NCBI GenBank assembly: GCA_036984305.1
Contig: BQWY01000001.1
Span: 2,129,501-2,193,500 of the forward strand
Length of the DNA stretch: 64,000 nucleotides
Source of the DNA: Nitrospira sp.
GTDB lineage: Bacteria > Nitrospirota > Nitrospiria > Nitrospirales > Nitrospiraceae
Direction of reading: 5' to 3'
This document shows, piece by piece, positions 46,578 to 55,932 of the stretch (the stretch's first letter is position 1; every line of letters begins with the position of its first letter). Below the pieces are notes generated by a model. It was not told the origin of the DNA. It ran no database searches and saw only the letters and a program-made list of their open reading frames with translations. A program made the position numbers and the translations under genes.

Positions 46578-46946
46578 TCACCTTGAAGGGAGCGGCGTCG
46601 TAATCGTAAGGGTTTTGGCCATCGTCTGCACCCAGTTCCGCAAGCGATGTTCAATCAGTGGCTGTCGCTCGGACAGTTCAATCCCGAATGCACACCCAAG
46701 GGTCCACCTGACAACACCTCGCACCGGGATTGCTGGGCTATTCGGGGGACCAATCGGCACACTGAAACTTAGTATATCGCCAATCTCTACTCTCTCCGGC
46801 CTGACTACTCGCCATCCCCGCAAGGAAACATTGGTAATCGTACCCTGTCCAACGTAATTCGAGTGCAAGTAGTGAATGGGGAGGATAACGGAAAATCGGT
46901 GATGGTTTCGGGGTACGAAGCATATGAGTCTGTCTTTGGGTGACAT
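46578..46946 (-). CDS. PilZ-domain protein within the element
   Basis: 122 residues from ATG 46946; longer in-frame starts exist but are not family-like, and no clear ribosome site decides. It is a lone PilZ-like domain: PRNHHRFSVILPIHYLH, GTITNVSLRGWRVVRPE (second motif NVSLRG), VRWTLGCAFGIELSE and a C-terminal helix (HRLRNWVQTM). The overall plan and length match the PilZ protein at 36284 outside the element. c-di-GMP binding is plausible but the first Arg motif is weak. Confidence 0.65.
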   Translation of the reverse strand: MSPKDRLICFVPRNHHRFSVILPIHYLHSNYVGQGTITNVSLRGWRVVRPERVEIGDILSFSVPIGPPNSPAIPVRGVVRWTLGCAFGIELSERQPLIEHRLRNWVQTMAKTLTITTPLPSR

Positions 46947-46990
46947 ATGGCCATTGTAAGTAAGATAGAGTGCTGGAGAGATATACCTCA

Positions 46991-47395
46991 ATGGGATGGA
47001 TGGGCACGTTGAGCCGGATGTTGACGCATGCAGAAAATAGGGCCACCATCCCGACTCTGGGGGGCACAGTGACACGAGATCAAGTCAAACTTGGCAGGTT
47101 GGTTCAGGTCGTACAGAGTCGATGGGATGCCCCGGTTGGAACACTGGGGAGAATCCACACGGTGAGAAATACGGGCGATAGCGATAGTTGGTGCTTCACC
47201 CTCGAATGGCTGAACCGAGACACACCGAAACGCAGGCCGTACAGCCTCAACCTGTTCGAGGAGGACCTAGCACATTTCGAGGTGTTCGAGGGGCCGATAC
47301 CCACGTCGCCGTCATTCGTGAGGCAGCGCCGAGTTACTGCCGCACGGAAGGAACGCCCCCTCCAGATCCCTCTGCCGTTCGTACGTGATCACTGA
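46991..47395 (+). CDS. Protein of unknown function
   Basis: About 134 residues from ATG 46991, with GGAGAG eleven bases before it; ATG 47018 is possible. The middle has a KOW/SH3-like look (QVKLGRLVQVVQSRWDAPVGTLGRIHTV) followed by WCFTLEWLNRDTPKRRPYSLNLFEEDLAHFEVF and a basic tail. No family recognised. It starts 44 bases from, and diverges from, the PilZ gene. Confidence 0.5.
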   Translation: MGWMGTLSRMLTHAENRATIPTLGGTVTRDQVKLGRLVQVVQSRWDAPVGTLGRIHTVRNTGDSDSWCFTLEWLNRDTPKRRPYSLNLFEEDLAHFEVFEGPIPTSPSFVRQRRVTAARKERPLQIPLPFVRDH

Positions 47396-47478
47396 GACGC
47401 AGTCCCGCATTTCAACTGCCAGCGACATCCTAACTTCGGCGGAAAAGGAGCAAGGGCAAAAGCGAGAAGGACAAGGGG

Positions 47479-48684
47479 TCATTTCTCAAGGTCCTGGACG
47501 AGACGGAAGCCAAGATTGACGTACCGGTAGCTGGTGTGGCTTCTGTACTGGCGAGATGTACGCAAGTGCGCCGATCCGCTGTTCCAAGACCCGCCCCGGA
47601 GCACGCGCTGTTGTGTCCTTTCGTCATGCCAACTCGCGCACCACCCCCAGACATTGCCGGCCATGTCATAACAGCCATAGGGACTCACCCCATTGGCATA
47701 TTTGGTCACTGGCGTCGTAAGACCAATGCCTGCCTCCTTGCTGTTACATTTGTGTACATCGAACTCCTCTCCCCAGGGATATTTTCGGCCGTCCTCGCCT
47801 CGTGCTGCCTTTTCCCACTCCTGCTCTGTCGGCAGTCGCTTCCCTACCCATGTCGCGTAGGCCTCTGCCTCGTAATAGCTGATGCCCACGACCGGGTGAT
47901 CCGCCTTGTTCCATTGCGTGTCGTGCCAATACTCTGGCACTGTGGTGTTGTTCTGGGTCCGCCACGTCCAGCCTTCCGCTGACCAATATGCCCGCTTCCC
48001 ATACCCGTCTGCCAAGATGAATGATTGATACTTACCATTAGTAACCGGATATTTGTCGATCCAATAGTCGTGATCGATTACCTCGCGAGTTCGATCTTCT
48101 CCATACAGGAACGGTCCCTTGGGGACCAGAATCATATCCGCCGGGGACTCAGACCGCACTAATTTTGGCGAGTCTGGTTGATCTTCTAGTACAGCAGGAT
48201 GCGGTCTCGATTGGTTCAGACCCTGAATCTGTTGCTTCAGGTATTCAATCAATCGATCCATGTCCCGATGAAAATCAGGATCAGCCCGCACGGCCAGCCC
48301 GTTGCGATAGGAGAAGTCCTGGATGCTGGGCGGAAGTCGGTCTATAGGCGGAATTGAGGCACCTCTGACGAGCACCGGGATCACGGGAATCTGACGTTTC
48401 AACGCCGACTCGATCTCGATGCGAACGAAATCCCCCGGTTCCTCAAGCTTCGATTTACCTTTGCGGCCCCTTACTCGTATCCAATCTCGCCCGACGACTG
48501 CAAGGAAGACATCGCACTTTGCCACCTGCACATCCAGATACGTGCGGAAATCAACGCCAAAGGGAATCGAGTCCACATCCTTGAAAACCGCGTCTTTACC
48601 AAACTCATGAATAAGCCGGTCATAGATACGGCCGGTGACATCGGGACTATCCTCTCGACGGTATGAGATCAAGATTCGACTCAT
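47479..48684 (-). CDS. TIR domain fused to an FGE/SUMF1-like domain
   Basis: 401 residues. Residues 1-150 are a TIR domain (RILISYRREDSPDVTGRIYDRL, VFKDVDSIPFG, then GDFVRIEIESAL with Glu90, VIPVLVRGASIP). After a polar linker, residues 182-398 form a formylglycine-generating-enzyme-like domain (ILVPKGPFLYGED, WIDKYPVTNGKYQ, HPVVGISYYEAEAYATWVGKRLPTEQEWEKAARG, GCYDMAGNVWGW, VLRGGSWNSGSAHLRTSRQ, NLGFRLVQD). The two active-site Cys after RGGS in true enzymes are absent, so it is likely a binding module of C-type-lectin-like fold. A TIR effector with such a recognition domain fits a sensor-effector protein. It stands alone on its strand. Confidence 0.85.
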   Translation of the reverse strand: MSRILISYRREDSPDVTGRIYDRLIHEFGKDAVFKDVDSIPFGVDFRTYLDVQVAKCDVFLAVVGRDWIRVRGRKGKSKLEEPGDFVRIEIESALKRQIPVIPVLVRGASIPPIDRLPPSIQDFSYRNGLAVRADPDFHRDMDRLIEYLKQQIQGLNQSRPHPAVLEDQPDSPKLVRSESPADMILVPKGPFLYGEDRTREVIDHDYWIDKYPVTNGKYQSFILADGYGKRAYWSAEGWTWRTQNNTTVPEYWHDTQWNKADHPVVGISYYEAEAYATWVGKRLPTEQEWEKAARGEDGRKYPWGEEFDVHKCNSKEAGIGLTTPVTKYANGVSPYGCYDMAGNVWGWCASWHDERTQQRVLRGGSWNSGSAHLRTSRQYRSHTSYRYVNLGFRLVQDLEK

Positions 48685-48974
48685 GAGTTACCCACTGGAA
48701 TTTCTGTACAGCGTCATGCGATTCGCTATTTTCTATCTCGGGCGGATTCTACGCTTCCGAAGGAGAAAGGCAAGATGGGAACACTCGCTACCTCCGCAGC
48801 GAAAATGCTCCAATTTTGGCCAGCGAACTGATCAGGTGCGAAGGTGGTTGTACCACAAGAGATGCCGGGCCCCGTGTCAGGCACCATGTACGGGGTATCG
48901 TGCTAACAGAAGGGAGATCTCCATTGAACTTTGGCATGATTAAGTCAATACTTATTCCACCCCCAGGAGGCATC

Positions 48975-49802
48975 ATGACAAAGTTTATGTCTACTTGCGC
49001 ATTCCTCCTTTGCTCCATTTTTTCAATAATTGCAACGACTGAAGCTGCTAGTAAGATCAAGATAATCTATGGCGAAGCCAGGTCTGGATCTCTGCGTCAG
49101 CAGAAGGAAACTGCTCAAAGGCTGCGGTTGCTTGAATTTGCTGAAGCTTACAGTAGCTTTAGCCTTCCTTCAAAACTAACAGTGACAGCCGAGGAATGTG
49201 ATCATGCCAATGCGTACTACAATTCTGTCACCAGGACAGTAACAATATGTTACGAGTTGATGAGACATCTCGAACAGGTAGCATTTAAGGATTATCCAAG
49301 GCCTCGGGAGCGTGCACAAGCCGAAATGGTGATCGAGGGCGCGCTAAAGTTTATCCTGGCACATGAGGTAAGCCATGCGTTGATCGATGTTCTGCAATTG
49401 CGGTTTACCGGACGCGAGGAAGATGTTGCCGACCAAATCGCCACCATCGGTGCTATTGCGTCAGGTGTATCGACTTCATTCCTGGCCGGTGCATTGTGGT
49501 TTTTTGATACGGCAAATACAGACCTCTCCGAACAAGCGTTTGCAGATGAGCATTCGTTTCAAAAACAACGCCTTTACAATGTCATGTGCTGGGCTTACGG
49601 TAAGGACGAGCAGAAGTACAAGCACCTGGAATCCAGCCTTGGAAGTCGCGCCACCCATTGTCATGGGGAATATGAAATTATGAGGGAAGGGATCGGTTCT
49701 TTACTCGGCCCTCATGTGGATCTCAACGCTTTAAACGAATTGAGAAGGCAAGGGGGTCTTCCACCTTTGCAGCCATCAGCACAGCGGTTCACACTACCCT
49801 AA
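48975..49802 (+). CDS. Secreted zinc metalloprotease, DUF4344-like
   Basis: 275 residues from ATG 48975; AGGAGG lies four bases upstream. A signal sequence (STCAFLLCSIFSIIATTEAAS) comes first. The mature part has ITICYELMRHLEQV, then FILAHEVSHALIDVLQLRFTGREEDVADQIATI: an HExxH zinc site with a downstream acidic DVADQ region, as in the DUF4344 putative metallopeptidases. Residues about 215-235 are hydrophobic but probably structural. Further Cys (VMCWAYG, ATHCHGEY) may pair. It is followed after 95 bases by a TIR-membrane protein on the same strand, an unusual pairing. Confidence 0.75.
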   Translation: MTKFMSTCAFLLCSIFSIIATTEAASKIKIIYGEARSGSLRQQKETAQRLRLLEFAEAYSSFSLPSKLTVTAEECDHANAYYNSVTRTVTICYELMRHLEQVAFKDYPRPRERAQAEMVIEGALKFILAHEVSHALIDVLQLRFTGREEDVADQIATIGAIASGVSTSFLAGALWFFDTANTDLSEQAFADEHSFQKQRLYNVMCWAYGKDEQKYKHLESSLGSRATHCHGEYEIMREGIGSLLGPHVDLNALNELRRQGGLPPLQPSAQRFTLP

Positions 49803-49897
49803 CCCGTTGGGCAAAGGTTACTGGACATCCGTATATCCGACGTACTCTGGTATAACGCCTATTTCCATAGCCACCAATATGCTCATCGAACAAATAC

Positions 49898-50764
49898 ATG
49901 GCTAGCATTTTCATTAGCTATCGACGTGACGACACGGAAGGCCATGCTGGTCGATTGCTCGACGAGTTAAGAAAGCGACTGGGCACAGATGGTGTGTTCA
50001 TGGACATGGAAGGTATCGGTCTCGGCTTAGATTTTCGCCAAGTAATTGAGGAGCAACTTTCACTCTGTAAGGTGGTGCTAGCATTGATCGGCAGACGATG
50101 GCACGACACGAGAGATGGATCTGGAGTCCGGAGATTGGAAAAGCAAGATGATGTTCTGCGTTTTGAGATTGCCACCGCCATAAAGCGCGGTATTACAATT
50201 GTACCAGTTCTGATGCATGGTGCCAGATTACCTGAAGCACCCGAGCTGCCAGAGGACTTGAGGCCTTTGCTCAAGCTCAATGCCTTTGAGTTGCGTCATG
50301 ATAAGTGGAGTTCTGATACGAAACTTCTTATGGAGCGGCTGGTCAGCATAGTTCCAGACTTAGCGGATTGCTCTCGATCGACTACTCCAATCCTGACATC
50401 AACTTCTATCCAGGTTTGGTTGGGCAGCGTGGTCGCGACGGCTGTCACATATGAGATTTTATATTTGACGCTCGATATGAACGACTCATTCTTGTTCGTC
50501 GCTTGGATGGTCCTGGGAATATCGCTGGGTATATGGCACGCTGCCCGCGTACCGCCCAATGTCGTGCGCGATACGATTCTAGGCTTTGCCATTGCTCTCA
50601 GCGCTGGCATAGGCATGAGTGTAGTTGGCATGGTTTACGGGGAGCCATTTTTACCTCAGAACGAGCCCGAATGGCAGTATGGGACAAAGCACATGGTTAC
50701 GATCATGCTGGGCTTTATAGCAGGCAACATCATACCAAGGCTAGGCGCAAAAACTGGCCGTTGA
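49898..50764 (+). CDS. TIR-domain protein with C-terminal membrane helices
   Basis: 288 residues. Residues 1-155 form a TIR domain of the SYRR type (IFISYRRDDTEGHAGRLLDEL, VFMDMEGIGLGLDFRQVI, DDVLRFEIATAI with Glu90, IVPVLMHGARLP). Four hydrophobic helices follow at about 172-191, 198-214, 226-247 and 266-281, so the TIR would sit at the inner face of the membrane. TIR-transmembrane proteins occur in some anti-phage and conflict systems, but this gene's trigger is unknown. It lies 95 bases behind the secreted metalloprotease, possibly in one transcript. Confidence 0.8.
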   Translation: MASIFISYRRDDTEGHAGRLLDELRKRLGTDGVFMDMEGIGLGLDFRQVIEEQLSLCKVVLALIGRRWHDTRDGSGVRRLEKQDDVLRFEIATAIKRGITIVPVLMHGARLPEAPELPEDLRPLLKLNAFELRHDKWSSDTKLLMERLVSIVPDLADCSRSTTPILTSTSIQVWLGSVVATAVTYEILYLTLDMNDSFLFVAWMVLGISLGIWHAARVPPNVVRDTILGFAIALSAGIGMSVVGMVYGEPFLPQNEPEWQYGTKHMVTIMLGFIAGNIIPRLGAKTGR

Positions 50765-50779
50765 GAAGCAACTAATCTT

Positions 50780-51226
50780 TCAGTACTCACGAACTTCGAA
50801 GCTATATATCAACTTTCTTCGAAACCCGTTCGAGTCAGTGACTGAGATTTGCAATTGATGTTTGCGTACTGGCGCTCTGGCGTCAGGTATTCTAATCACA
50901 TTGCCTCTGTAGAGCGGCATTAGCCGAGGGGTTAAATCTCGACGAGGGTCGCTCCAATAGAGAATTTCAATTGATTCTGGATTGATCTTAGCCCCGCCGA
51001 AAGACTTGAAGCGAATCTCGAATTCAAATGGATTCGTCGTGCGCACATCGCTTTTTGGTGCCTTTACCTCAATCCTTGGACCACGTCCAATAATCGAAGA
51101 ATCAGTTTCAAATGGTCTGGTCTCGCCTGTTGCCTCTTTCTCCGTAATGAGATCAAAAGCAATGGCACAGTTTGCAGTAGCGGCTAACCAAAAGACCCAT
51201 ACGTAAAACGATAGGGTTTGAGCCAT
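50780..51226 (-). CDS. Exported protein of unknown function
   Basis: 148 residues with a signal sequence (YVWVFWLAATANCAIA). The mature part is a single beta-sandwich-like domain (PRIEVKAPKSDVRTTNPFEFEIRF, IEILYWSDPRRDLTPRL, LQISVTDSNGFRRKLIYSFEVREY), similar in outline to Ig-like or cadherin-like folds. No family recognised. It is convergent with the TIR-membrane protein, 15 bases away. It lies about 150 bases downstream of the ATPase at 51373 on the same strand. Confidence 0.6.
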   Translation of the reverse strand: MAQTLSFYVWVFWLAATANCAIAFDLITEKEATGETRPFETDSSIIGRGPRIEVKAPKSDVRTTNPFEFEIRFKSFGGAKINPESIEILYWSDPRRDLTPRLMPLYRGNVIRIPDARAPVRKHQLQISVTDSNGFRRKLIYSFEVREY

Positions 51227-51372
51227 GATGATCCAATACCTCTGTTCGTGAACTTGTCGACAATATGCGAGGGTGCCTCTACCCTGTCTGCTAAGGCATC
51301 CTATCGCCGTTAACCGTGCAGCGAGAAGTACCTATGCCACTTAAATCATCCAAGTCTGTTATCCATTTAACT

Positions 51373-53757
51373 CTACTTGTTACATACTTCAAGAAAGTCC
51401 CAGAATGGTACGTTAATTCTGTATTTCAATCTCCCTCCAGTAGACTGATAGCGTTTCTTCTTTAATATAAGTAGTTTTTGGTATTCCTGGAAATCCTCTG
51501 CAAACCTATAGGTATCATCTTCAACCTCTATCCCTAAGAAGGCGAGGGCGCACAGGTGCTCCACCACTTGAGCAACCTGGCTGAACGGAACTCCAGCTTT
51601 CAAAATGGTGTCATTAACTTCCTCTTGAGTAAGGACGGGTTTCGAGCCGACAAACTCATAAATAACCTGTTCCAGCGCAGGGATTGCCACATCATCCTCA
51701 ACCAAAATACTGTCCACTGCGTATTGGGAATACTGTTTCTGTGCCTCAATTAGGTCAATCTCTTGGACCTTGGTGTGCTTGCGATTAATGGCGATCGACA
51801 CAGCGGACTTTACGAGGAAAACAAGATCACGAGGGCGTGGCAAGATTTTGGAGAGTATATATTCCCGTACGGGAACACCATTCACTGATTCAGTAAAATA
51901 TCTTCTCCAAACCTCGGCTGGGTGCACCGCACGTGGCTGATTAGCCACCAAGCGCTCATCAATAACACGCATCAGTAATTCGGGGTCTTGCCAGGACAAC
52001 TTTTCAAATGGGATCTTATCCGGCTCTCTCGCGTTCGTCATCAGTTGGTAGAAAATATCTGAACGCAGAAACACAGCGAGACTAACGATTACATCTGATT
52101 TCTGTTTGCCACTAGAGGAAAAGTCTCCTGGAACACGCCTCGCTGCACTCAACAAGCCCAAAAGGAACTCAGATAGCGTCGGCAAGTCCGCCCTTTTTGT
52201 CCAGGCCTTATCGAGGTTATCTACCAGAATGGCCACCCGTTCAATATCACGGAGCGCTTTCACCAAGGTGTTTCGAAGATCCCCCAGGACTCCGCTGTGG
52301 ATCGCCTCAGATATCGCTATGCGAAATGCTTCTGCTCCAGGGGTGTTTCTCTGTCTGGTTTTCTCATTAAGTAATTTATCAACGCACCGTTCAAGTCTGA
52401 CGGTAAAGTCCGAGTCAATGGCATAGTCATCTCGCGAATACACGGAGAGAAGTTCCTCTTCATATGAGAAAATGTCTCCAGACGGTCTCCTCTGTATTCG
52501 GTGTACGGCGGATCTAGCTATTTCACTGTAGAGCAAATATTTCCACAGACTTTCGATTACATAGCCCTTTTGATCAAGTTCCTTATATCTTTTCAGAAGC
52601 TCTACGACTCCAGCTAGTTCATAGGCAATGGGCTTAATTACACATACAAGGTTGCGAGTATCCGATCGTAAGGTGTCTGCAAGCTTGATCAGAATAGCAG
52701 TTTTTCCTGCACCCTTCCGACCCGCAAAAATAACTGTCTTGCCATTCAGGGCTTGAGTGAACGCCGATGTTTCCACGAAGTAATTTTCGGCTAGACGATC
52801 CGCCTCATTCTCTGCAACATATTCGCCTATATTTATAGCCCTTAGCTCACTCGCTAATTCTAAAGAGTGCTCATACTGTTTAGAGCTCTCATTTATAGAA
52901 CGCCGTTTGGATTTAATTGGGTGAAGCCACTCGTCAAGGTAAGTCTGGGCCTGGCTAGCGCTGTGGTATTGCTTTAAGAGGTCTCGATAATCAATCGGAA
53001 TGAAGAAGTCTCCCTCCTCCAACATAAGTAGGGGAACTTTTATGCCTTGGGCTATCCCGGCGACCAGCGCATAGCGAGCATTATGAAGAGCCGCACCCTC
53101 TCTCTCAGGATGTGAGAAATGGCATACGACACCATGGCAGCCATATATTTGAGTGCCGTACCACGTGAGGGACTGAACGGAGGATTCTCTCGGATCATCT
53201 ATGATGACTGGCAGTTTAGAATCCTCAATGCACTTGCTTATGCGAATGCTTGCTTCGGTATTGTGCCTGTTTTTGAGATAGACTAGCTTGTCATTGTTTG
53301 AAATCGGAAGACTAGGCTTAATTGCCGTCTCAAAGATTGTGTTGTGTAAATCAGTGAACGGAGAATCCTTGTAGAAGGCAGATTCAATATCACGCGAATT
53401 ACAATAAGAGGCGTATCCAATTGTGGTTAGGATTCTCAATTGCTCGAACCGCTTGCGTGCTTCTACTAGTGAGGTATCGAGCACAAGCCATATTCTTTTG
53501 TTCCGCGCAATTGCATAGCCAAGCTCAAACATCACATTGGGGTTCAAATTTGTTAGGTCGGCGCAGAATAACTCAGCTTCATCGATTTCTTTGCACATTT
53601 GTTCAACTATAAGCTTGCCGCCGACACGACAATCCTCCCATACCTTGATGCTGGCAACATTGCCGTTATTGATTTTAGCAGTGGCAGCCTGTATTGATTC
53701 GGAAACACTCTTAGGTGAGGATGGGTACGCGAAGAAGCCCTTCACGGGAATATTCAT
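51373..53757 (-). CDS. Nucleotide-deoxyribosyltransferase/TIR-like domains fused to a P-loop ATPase
   Basis: About 794 residues from ATG 53757 (GTG 53856 gives 827 and is the numbering used here). Residues 36-185 look like an NDT/TIR-like Rossmann domain (KGFFAYPSSP, then AELFCADLTNLNPNVMFELGYAIARNK). Residues 190-300 look like a second, weaker copy (GTQIYGCHGVVCHFSHPE, ALVAGIAQGIKVPLLM). A P-loop NTPase follows: FAGRKGAGKTAILIKLAD near 378-394 and Walker B VAILVDNLDKAW near 541-552, a plan like the Sll1717/FunZ-type ATPases. The C-terminus looks like winged helix. Effector-plus-ATPase fusion fits an immune sensor; no enzyme activity is shown. Confidence 0.7.
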   Translation of the reverse strand: MNIPVKGFFAYPSSPKSVSESIQAATAKINNGNVASIKVWEDCRVGGKLIVEQMCKEIDEAELFCADLTNLNPNVMFELGYAIARNKRIWLVLDTSLVEARKRFEQLRILTTIGYASYCNSRDIESAFYKDSPFTDLHNTIFETAIKPSLPISNNDKLVYLKNRHNTEASIRISKCIEDSKLPVIIDDPRESSVQSLTWYGTQIYGCHGVVCHFSHPEREGAALHNARYALVAGIAQGIKVPLLMLEEGDFFIPIDYRDLLKQYHSASQAQTYLDEWLHPIKSKRRSINESSKQYEHSLELASELRAINIGEYVAENEADRLAENYFVETSAFTQALNGKTVIFAGRKGAGKTAILIKLADTLRSDTRNLVCVIKPIAYELAGVVELLKRYKELDQKGYVIESLWKYLLYSEIARSAVHRIQRRPSGDIFSYEEELLSVYSRDDYAIDSDFTVRLERCVDKLLNEKTRQRNTPGAEAFRIAISEAIHSGVLGDLRNTLVKALRDIERVAILVDNLDKAWTKRADLPTLSEFLLGLLSAARRVPGDFSSSGKQKSDVIVSLAVFLRSDIFYQLMTNAREPDKIPFEKLSWQDPELLMRVIDERLVANQPRAVHPAEVWRRYFTESVNGVPVREYILSKILPRPRDLVFLVKSAVSIAINRKHTKVQEIDLIEAQKQYSQYAVDSILVEDDVAIPALEQVIYEFVGSKPVLTQEEVNDTILKAGVPFSQVAQVVEHLCALAFLGIEVEDDTYRFAEDFQEYQKLLILKKKRYQSTGGRLKYRINVPFWDFLEVCNK

Positions 53758-53929
53758 TGTTGTTCTCGTAATTTGTGGGAAAGAATGAGTGGGCCTACCG
53801 TATTCGGTATTCAAATCGGAGTCAAGAAGCGGGCCGGATGAGTGGGGCTTTGCCACACAAAAGCGAGTGCGGTCATCCTAATAGATACCTTTGGGCGTAG
53901 GAAGAATACTCCTATAGCGTAAATGTCTT

Positions 53930-54616
53930 TTGAGCTTTGTGTTAGGGGACATCTTGGCCCGCCCACTCAAGAAGCGCGTATTTGATGAATCCGCCGAGAA
54001 TGTATTGGCGCGACTGACGTCGGTAGTTTCCGATCCCCTTCCCCAGCAGACTGTTACCCTCCGCCTTCTACTAGAAGCATTGCTCCGCCGCATCGCCAAT
54101 CGGAATCCAAAGGAGGCATTATTTCTCCGGGGGCATATTCGCTCAATTGCCTCGGTGGAAAAAGAATTTGTGTTGCCCTCGGATGAACGGGAACGGCTTA
54201 TTAGTATTGTTGGCCGAGAAATGGTCCAGATAGGGGACGATCTGTATGAATCCTACATGACTGAGATTCTTCCAGTGCTTTGCAGCGCTCCAGTCCCTAA
54301 GGGGGCGCATGGATCGGACACTTTGGTATTCCAACGCACGTGGCTAACTAGCTTCCTTCAAAGCCACCCTGTTTCAGGACGAGCCCGTTACAATGAGTAC
54401 TATGCATGGCTCAAACGCCACCGAAAAACAATTCACCGAACCCTATCGGCTATCCCGTGTTTCTGTGCATACCGTAATTCACTGGATGGAATCACCGATG
54501 ATGACCTGTTAGAGCGGACTGGTCCCGCACAGTTGATAGACATCATCCTAGCCGAACTCCACCGCTCGACCCCTGCCGCAATTCGCAAGGTCCTTTCTCA
54601 TTCCAAAGAGCTATAA
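53930..54616 (+). CDS. Protein of unknown function (228 residues)
   Basis: No family recognised. It is helix-rich, without signal or membrane segments, and basic in the middle (YYAWLKRHRKTIHRTLSAI). The frame opens at a TTG (53930) and a GTG at 53939 is possible; neither has a good ribosome site, so the true start is unclear. It is divergent from the ATPase at 51373 and 150 bases before the RepA-like gene, in the same direction. Confidence 0.5.
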   Translation: MSFVLGDILARPLKKRVFDESAENVLARLTSVVSDPLPQQTVTLRLLLEALLRRIANRNPKEALFLRGHIRSIASVEKEFVLPSDERERLISIVGREMVQIGDDLYESYMTEILPVLCSAPVPKGAHGSDTLVFQRTWLTSFLQSHPVSGRARYNEYYAWLKRHRKTIHRTLSAIPCFCAYRNSLDGITDDDLLERTGPAQLIDIILAELHRSTPAAIRKVLSHSKEL

Positions 54617-54768
54617 CCGCCCTCCCTGTTAAGACTCCGGGCATTCTAGGCGGCATTCGAGTTACGGGACACTTGGGCCATAAATCGTCCCATTACGCGC
54701 CCCTGCAACGTCTTATTGTACGACCATGACTGCACATGGTGTGCAAGTTCAATCGAAGGAGCGTTGAA

Positions 54769-55770
54769 ATGCTGGTTTCAATTCGCGGGCGCCTCATCTC
54801 TTTTCAGAGGATTATGCAGGAACCTCTCCCACCTACCGATTGGCTGGTGGAGAAGATTATCCCTGCCGGGAATCGTGGTGTCCTGTTTGGAGAATTCGGT
54901 TGTTACAAGTCCTGGCTCCTCCTGCACCTGGGTCTCCATATTGCCGCAGGGCGGTCGTGGTTGGGGCAATTCCTTATCCCACAGCCCCGAAGTGTGCTGT
55001 TCATTGACGAGGAAATGAGCGAGGTTGAGTTGCGGCGGCGTGTCAAACAGCTCGCTGAAGGAGCAGGGTTACAGACAGAAGACCTGCCCTTCCGTGCCGT
55101 CTCACATGCTGGCATTCGCTGTGACGAACGGCAGATTCCACGGCTACTGGAAGACCTCCGCCTCGAAGGATTCGATCCCGATACCGTCATGGTGGAAACC
55201 TTCAGGCGCATTCTCGTCGGAAGCGAAAACGAGGCAAGCGACGTCAGTAGGTTTTGGCTCAACGTCTCACCGATCTTTGAGGCTCGAAAGACCCTCATCC
55301 TCTCTCACCACATGCGGAAACCTGGGCAAATGGGGGCAGGCGAGAACCGTTACCGGGCAAGTGGGTCCACTGACATTCTGGCTGGGGCAGACTGCTCCTT
55401 TGCGGTGACTCGACGCGGAGAAATAGTGACCTTGGAATGTACCAAGCAGAGGTGTGGACCTGAGAACCAGCCGTTTGATGTGAAACTCCATGAACCGCAG
55501 GGGAAGGATGGTCCGAAGGAGCTTCTGTTCACTGGATTTCACAATGCCAATTCGTCTGTGCCTACCGAAGAGCAACGAGCGGTAGAAGTCTTAAGAGGCT
55601 ATGCAAGTGGGCTTGCTGACATTGTAGTCCGTACCTCAGACATATTGGACTACTTGCAGACTCAAGGGATCAAACAACGAACAGGGGAGCGAGTGTTAAA
55701 GCAACACGGATCTGCCTACTTAGACCATGTGAGTACAGGTAAGTGGCGACGGAGGTCGCAAGCAGCATAG
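54769..55770 (+). CDS. RepA/AAA_25-like replicative ATPase
   Basis: 333 residues from ATG 54769, with AAGGAG seven bases upstream; ATG 54736 is an alternative without one. It begins LPPTDWLVEKIIPAGNRGVLFGEFGCYKSWLLLHLGLHIA, a RecA-like P-loop in the GxxGxYKS variant, with Walker B VLFIDEEMS, a DTVMVETFRRI stretch, and the late motif LILSHHMRKPG, as in plasmid RepA and phage or island AAA_25 proteins. These act as hexameric helicases or loaders. The C-terminal 80 residues look like a winged helix. Iteron-like repeats start just downstream, so a replication role is likely. Confidence 0.75.
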   Translation: MLVSIRGRLISFQRIMQEPLPPTDWLVEKIIPAGNRGVLFGEFGCYKSWLLLHLGLHIAAGRSWLGQFLIPQPRSVLFIDEEMSEVELRRRVKQLAEGAGLQTEDLPFRAVSHAGIRCDERQIPRLLEDLRLEGFDPDTVMVETFRRILVGSENEASDVSRFWLNVSPIFEARKTLILSHHMRKPGQMGAGENRYRASGSTDILAGADCSFAVTRRGEIVTLECTKQRCGPENQPFDVKLHEPQGKDGPKELLFTGFHNANSSVPTEEQRAVEVLRGYASGLADIVVRTSDILDYLQTQGIKQRTGERVLKQHGSAYLDHVSTGKWRRRSQAA

Positions 55771-55932
55771 CTGAGGGAAGTTCCGCCAATCCCTATTACT
55801 ATATATGTTTGGCAGGGGCGGCGGTTGGAGTTTGCCGCCGTGCCCTGTCCACTGCCGTCGCCGTCACGCCACGATTTGTGTTGGCGGCGGATCATATGGA
55901 ACCTGAGTTGAAGGATAGGCGAGCGCAGGCTC

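Noticed and set aside
47479-48684. Diversity-generating retroelement using the FGE-like domain as target
   Set aside because: FGE/C-type-lectin domains can be such targets, but there is no reverse transcriptase and no template repeat nearby.
54812-54930. Damaged Walker A in the RepA-like protein (Tyr before the Lys)
   Set aside because: The GxxGxYKS form is a usual variant in this group of ATPases, so it is not evidence of decay.
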